The notes beneath the pieces are model-generated. The model was given only the letters and a program-made list of their open reading frames with translations. It ran no database searches and was not told the origin of the DNA. Positions 5,654 to 8,337 of a stretch of 8,337 nucleotides of DNA are shown here, one piece after another (position 1 is the first letter of the stretch; each line of letters opens with the position of its first letter). The DNA comes from Pseudonocardia sp. (GTDB taxonomy: Bacteria; Actinomycetota; Actinomycetes; Mycobacteriales; Pseudonocardiaceae): the NCBI GenBank assembly GCA_030453005.1, contig JAKDLE010000086.1:1-8337 (forward strand), in the 5' to 3' direction. The position numbers and the translations under genes were made by a program.

Positions 5654-7291
5654 TCAGCCACGCAGGTCCCGGCGTCGGTATCCACGCACCCCGGCGGCTC
5701 CCAGCCCGGCGGCCACGCCGAGCATCACGAGCCCGCCCGCGACGTCGGGCGCCGCGGCGGGCACCGGGGCCAGGTGGGCGAACGGCGAGAGCCCGCCGAC
5801 CCACTCCGGGGCTCCCACGCTGTCGGCGAGGACCTGCAGCAGGAACCCGCCGACCGCCGGGAGCGACCCGACGAGCACGACGGCGCCCGGCGCGAGGCCG
5901 AGCGCGAGTACCGCCGCGCCGAGGCACAGCGCCACCACCGGCAGCACGTTGAGTGCTCCCGCGAGGGCCGCGCCGGCGGTGAGCGGGGCGCCGACCGCGG
6001 CCGATCCCGCCCACAGGGCGAGGCCCGCGGTCGCGACCAGCACGACGGCGCCGGAGGCGGTGACCGCGACCTCGGCACCCAGCAGGCGCGACCGGCTCAC
6101 GGGACCGGCCAGCAGCAGGGTGTGCCTGCGGTCCTGCTCGTCCTGGGCGTGCGCGCCGGTCCGGACGGCCGTGAACACGCCGACGGGCACGGCGAGCAGG
6201 GTGAGCAGCGCGGCGGCGTAGCCCTCGACGGCGTCGAGCCCGGCGAACCCGGCGTCCGCGGCCAGCGCGCCGAACTGCGCGTTCTCGGCCAGGAACGTGG
6301 TGACCGACACCGCGAGCACGCCGATGAGCAGGTAGTACGCGCCGATGCCCGCGCTCCACCCGGCCAGCGGTCGCAGCGACCGCCGCAGGGCGAACGCGGA
6401 CACCGACCCGAGCAGGGCACGCTGGGGTTCGCGTCCGGTCGACGGGGCGGTCCAGCCGCCACGCAGGTCGCGCCGCGCCGCGGCGGCCGAGGCGGCGAGG
6501 GCCGCGGCGGCGGCCGCGAGCGCGAGCACCACCAGCGGCAGCGCCCGGTCGGCCTCGAACGGCCGGACCAGCGCCGTCAGCCCGAACGGGGAGAGCCAGC
6601 GCAACCAGCCGAGCGCCCCGTTCCCGTCGCCGAGCATGCGGGCGAGCAGCGCGGCCCCGAGCAGCGCCGTCGCGGCTCCGCTCGCCGCGCCGCGGGTCGG
6701 GAACAGCTGCGCGGCCAAGATCCCCGCCGCCGCGAAGAACACCCCGGTGAGGCCGACGCCCGCGCCGTGCAGCACGGCCCCGTGGACGGTGGTGCCCGCG
6801 GCGATCATCGCCACCGCCGTGAGCCCGCCGATCACGAGCAGCGCGGCGCAGATCACCCCCAGGTGCCCGGCCACGACCGTCCGCAGCGGCACCCGCCCGG
6901 CGAGCAGCAGGTCCCAGCGGCCGGCGTCCTCCTCCCCGCGCGTCACGCGGGTGGCGGTGAGCAGGCCCCACACGCCGACGAGGACCCCGACGACGGTGCC
7001 GGTGCGCCAGACGGCGAACCCGCCCGGGTCGTCGAGCGCGACGGGTTCGCCGAACAGGGTGCGGATCGCCGGGTTCTCGGCGAGCGCACGGAGGGCGGCG
7101 ACGTCGGCGGCGCCGGACAGGGTGCTCTCGTAGGTGGCGACGACCAGCGCGGACATCCCGGCGACGACGAGCCCGACGACCAGCGCCCCCCGTCGGACCT
7201 GCCGGACGGCGAGCCGGGTGACCGCGCGCCCGGGCGCGGGAGGGACGGCGGGACGGGCGAGGCCGGGTCCGGCGACGTCGACGGCGGTCAT
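5654..7291 (-). CDS. ABC exporter permease, two-half (duplicated) type, putative antibiotic/polyketide exporter
   Basis: A 545-residue membrane protein made of two homologous-looking halves, each with about six predicted helices. Three motifs recur at nearly constant offset: LLLAG at 128-132 and 392-396 (preceded by an acidic EED/DEQD loop), LSPF at 233-236 and 501-504, and RRDLRG at 273-278 and 540-545. This layout and length match putative exporters of polyketide antibiotics (TnrB3-like, ABC-2 group), where one double-length permease serves a homodimeric ATPase. It would sit in the cytoplasmic membrane and export an unidentified hydrophobic compound. Helices are rich in alanine (for example 257-272). 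The ATG at 7291 overlaps the ATPase stop by 4 nt (ATGA, 7288-7291), so the two are translationally coupled. The stop lies 68 bp from the convergent toxin gene. The open frame extends further upstream to 7930, but that part is the out-of-frame shadow of the ATPase. Substrate unknown; helix counts by eye. Confidence 0.88.
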   Translation of the reverse strand: MTAVDVAGPGLARPAVPPAPGRAVTRLAVRQVRRGALVVGLVVAGMSALVVATYESTLSGAADVAALRALAENPAIRTLFGEPVALDDPGGFAVWRTGTVVGVLVGVWGLLTATRVTRGEEDAGRWDLLLAGRVPLRTVVAGHLGVICAALLVIGGLTAVAMIAAGTTVHGAVLHGAGVGLTGVFFAAAGILAAQLFPTRGAASGAATALLGAALLARMLGDGNGALGWLRWLSPFGLTALVRPFEADRALPLVVLALAAAAAALAASAAAARRDLRGGWTAPSTGREPQRALLGSVSAFALRRSLRPLAGWSAGIGAYYLLIGVLAVSVTTFLAENAQFGALAADAGFAGLDAVEGYAAALLTLLAVPVGVFTAVRTGAHAQDEQDRRHTLLLAGPVSRSRLLGAEVAVTASGAVVLVATAGLALWAGSAAVGAPLTAGAALAGALNVLPVVALCLGAAVLALGLAPGAVVLVGSLPAVGGFLLQVLADSVGAPEWVGGLSPFAHLAPVPAAAPDVAGGLVMLGVAAGLGAAGVRGYRRRDLRG

Positions 7292-8193
7292 CGGGACGGC
7301 TCCGTCAGCTGGTCGGAGCCGTAGTACTCCAGGAAGATCTCCTCGAGCGTCGGTTCCCTCACCTCGAGCGCGGTGACGTCGGCCTCGGCGAGCGCGCGCA
7401 GCGCGGGCCCCGGCGCGCCGTCGAGGGTGAGGCGCAACCGGGATGGCCCGACGGTCTCGACGGCCTGCACCCCGGGCACGCCGAGGAGGTCCGGGGCGCG
7501 ACCGGAGTGCGTGATCGCGACCTCGGTGCGGTGCAGGCGTCGCAGGTCCGCGATGCCCGCCACCTCCACCAGCGTGCCCGCGCGCAGGATTCCCACCCGG
7601 TCGCACACCGCCTCGACCTCGGCGAGCTGGTGCGAGCTGAGGAACACCGTCTGCCCGCGCTCGCGGGCCTCGCCCACCGCGCGTTGGAACTCCCGCTCCA
7701 TGAGCGGGTCGAGCCCGCTGGTGGGCTCGTCGAGCACGAGCAGTGGCGCACGGGTGGCGAACGCCGCCACCAAGGCGACCTTCTGCCGGTTCCCGGTGGA
7801 GTAGGCGCGGGCGGGTCGGCGCAGGTCCAGGTCGAACCGCGCGACGAGCTCGTCGCGGTAGGCCGCGTCGACGCCCGGCCCGGTGCGGCCCAGCAGTTCC
7901 AGGGTCTCCGCGCCGGTGAGGCGGGGCCACAGCGCGACATCGGCCGGTACGTGGGCCAGTAGCCGGTGGGCGGCTGCGACGTCGGCGGCGTCGACTCCGA
8001 ACAGCTCCGCCCGCCCGGCGGTGGGCCGGACGAGGCCGAGCAGCAGCCGGATCGTCGTGGACTTCCCGGCGCCGTTGGGGCCGAGGAAGCCGAACACCTC
8101 GCCGGGCGGAACCGTGAGATCGAGGGCGTCGAGTGCGACGACCGGCCCGTAGTGCTTGGTGAGCCCGTGGGTCTGCACAGCGGGGACGGACAT
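7288..8193 (-). CDS. ABC exporter ATP-binding protein (DrrA/CcmA type)
   Basis: A 301-residue ATPase that would power the downstream permease. The motifs are Walker A GPNGAGKST (38-46), YSTGNRQK (131-138) in place of the LSGGQ signature, Walker B LLVLDEP (151-157), D-loop SGLD (159-162) and switch histidine H188 in SSHQLAEVE. The Q-loop position reads HVPADVALWPRLTG (81-94), lacking glutamine; this and the altered signature are usual in the subfamily paired with double-length antibiotic-exporter permeases. The C-terminal accessory domain ends with EPTLEEIFLEYYG (280-292), the typical tail of drug-export ATPases. The ATG at 8193 has GGAGG (complement at 8200-8204) with a 6-nt spacer. It is the first gene of a two-gene operon, and a 24-bp palindrome lies just upstream of its SD. 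Function as an exporter ATPase is firm; the transported compound is unknown, though resistance or secondary-metabolite export is plausible. Confidence 0.95.
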   Translation of the reverse strand: MSVPAVQTHGLTKHYGPVVALDALDLTVPPGEVFGFLGPNGAGKSTTIRLLLGLVRPTAGRAELFGVDAADVAAAHRLLAHVPADVALWPRLTGAETLELLGRTGPGVDAAYRDELVARFDLDLRRPARAYSTGNRQKVALVAAFATRAPLLVLDEPTSGLDPLMEREFQRAVGEARERGQTVFLSSHQLAEVEAVCDRVGILRAGTLVEVAGIADLRRLHRTEVAITHSGRAPDLLGVPGVQAVETVGPSRLRLTLDGAPGPALRALAEADVTALEVREPTLEEIFLEYYGSDQLTEPSR

Positions 8194-8216
8194 GAGCGAC
8201 CTCCGTGGTCGAACTC

Positions 8217-8240
8217 CGTCACCGACGGCCGTCAGTGACG
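8217..8240. promoter_or_regulatory. 24-bp near-perfect palindrome upstream of the ABC exporter operon
   Basis: The plus-strand left half is CGTCACCGACGG (8217-8228) and the right half CCGTCAGTGACG (8229-8240); 11 of 12 pairs are complementary, centred on GGCC. It lies 12 bp upstream of the SD (8200-8204) and 23 bp upstream of the ATPase start. Size and symmetry suit the operator of a dimeric repressor such as TetR-type regulators, which often control drug exporters. In the mRNA the single imperfect pair becomes U-G, so a 10-bp stem with a GGCC loop is also possible as a leader hairpin. The symmetry is certain; the role is inferred. No regulator gene is visible in the window. Confidence 0.6.
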
Positions 8241-8272
8241 TGCCGACCAGACTTCCCGGCGCTCCTGGGAGG

Positions 8273-8302
8273 ACTCTACTCCCGCCGGGCGCCGTGCGGG
8301 AG
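8273..8302 (-). promoter_or_regulatory. Possible -10 box next to a 7-bp inverted repeat, upstream of the exporter operon
   Basis: On the minus strand TAGAGT (8278 down to 8273) fits TANNNT and would start transcription near 8266, placing the 24-bp palindrome at about +26 to +49. No -35 is recognisable. Directly upstream, CTCCCGC (8279-8285) and GCGGGAG (8296-8302) form a perfect 7-bp inverted repeat with a 10-nt spacer, which could equally be the terminator of a gene beyond the right edge. No gene is recognised in 8205-8337. Confidence 0.25.
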
Positions 8303-8320
8303 GGCTCGCACCGCGGGCGG

Positions 8321-8335
8321 GTTGGCTGAGCCAGC
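8321..8335. repeat. 15-bp imperfect palindrome at the right edge
   Basis: GTTGGCTGAGCCAGC has a perfect core TGGCT-G-AGCCA (8323-8333) plus one outer G/C pair and one T/G mismatch. Its context is cut off two bases later, so whether it is an operator, terminator stem or chance cannot be judged. Confidence 0.35.
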
Positions 8336-8337
8336 AG

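Noticed and set aside
4970..7324. A 784-codon open frame on the plus strand across the toxin-antitoxin pair and the exporter permease
   Set aside because: It runs through two real genes in a different frame and the whole permease antisense. The product is repetitive and Arg/Gly/Glu-rich without motifs, and no SD or domain supports it.

Overview
The window reads as chromosomal DNA of a high-GC actinobacterium. A Pseudonocardia-like member of the Pseudonocardiaceae is my best guess, but that rests on style and not on a marker gene. GC is very high (about 83% in 5881-5940 and 75% in 4021-4080, counted by eye). GTG starts are frequent, SD sequences are strong, and one gene looks leaderless, all common in this phylum.

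Layout: a diacylglycerol/lipid kinase-like gene runs off the left edge on the minus strand (1-320). Divergent to it is a purple acid phosphatase-type metallophosphoesterase (458-1837, +). This converges on pepA, an M17 leucyl aminopeptidase (1880-3385, -). Three copies of a 14-bp tandem repeat lie across the pepA stop codon. PepA is divergently arranged with an APC-family amino acid permease (3486-4745, +) across a 100-bp intergenic region, so peptide hydrolysis and amino acid transport sit side by side.

Next comes a type II toxin-antitoxin pair (4909-5585, +): a ribbon-helix-helix type antitoxin and a PIN-domain VapC-family toxin, overlapping by 4 bp. Its GC is visibly lower (about 67-70% in the stretches counted). 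It has a TACACT -10-like box 6 nt before a forced GTG start with no SD sequence, which predicts a leaderless transcript. A partial palindrome directly abuts that box. The module converges on a two-gene ABC exporter operon (8193 down to 5654, -). The operon consists of a DrrA/CcmA-type ATPase and a duplicated, two-half permease resembling putative polyketide-antibiotic exporters, with an ATGA overlap between the genes. Upstream of the ATPase is a 24-bp near-perfect palindrome whose only imperfect pair is a G-U wobble in the mRNA. It is either a repressor operator or a 5' leader hairpin.

I see no rRNA, tRNA, CRISPR array, insertion sequence or recognisable novel multi-gene system. The genes are all of known families. 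The interesting signals are the noncoding elements: the VapBC promoter, the exporter palindrome and the pepA-end repeat.
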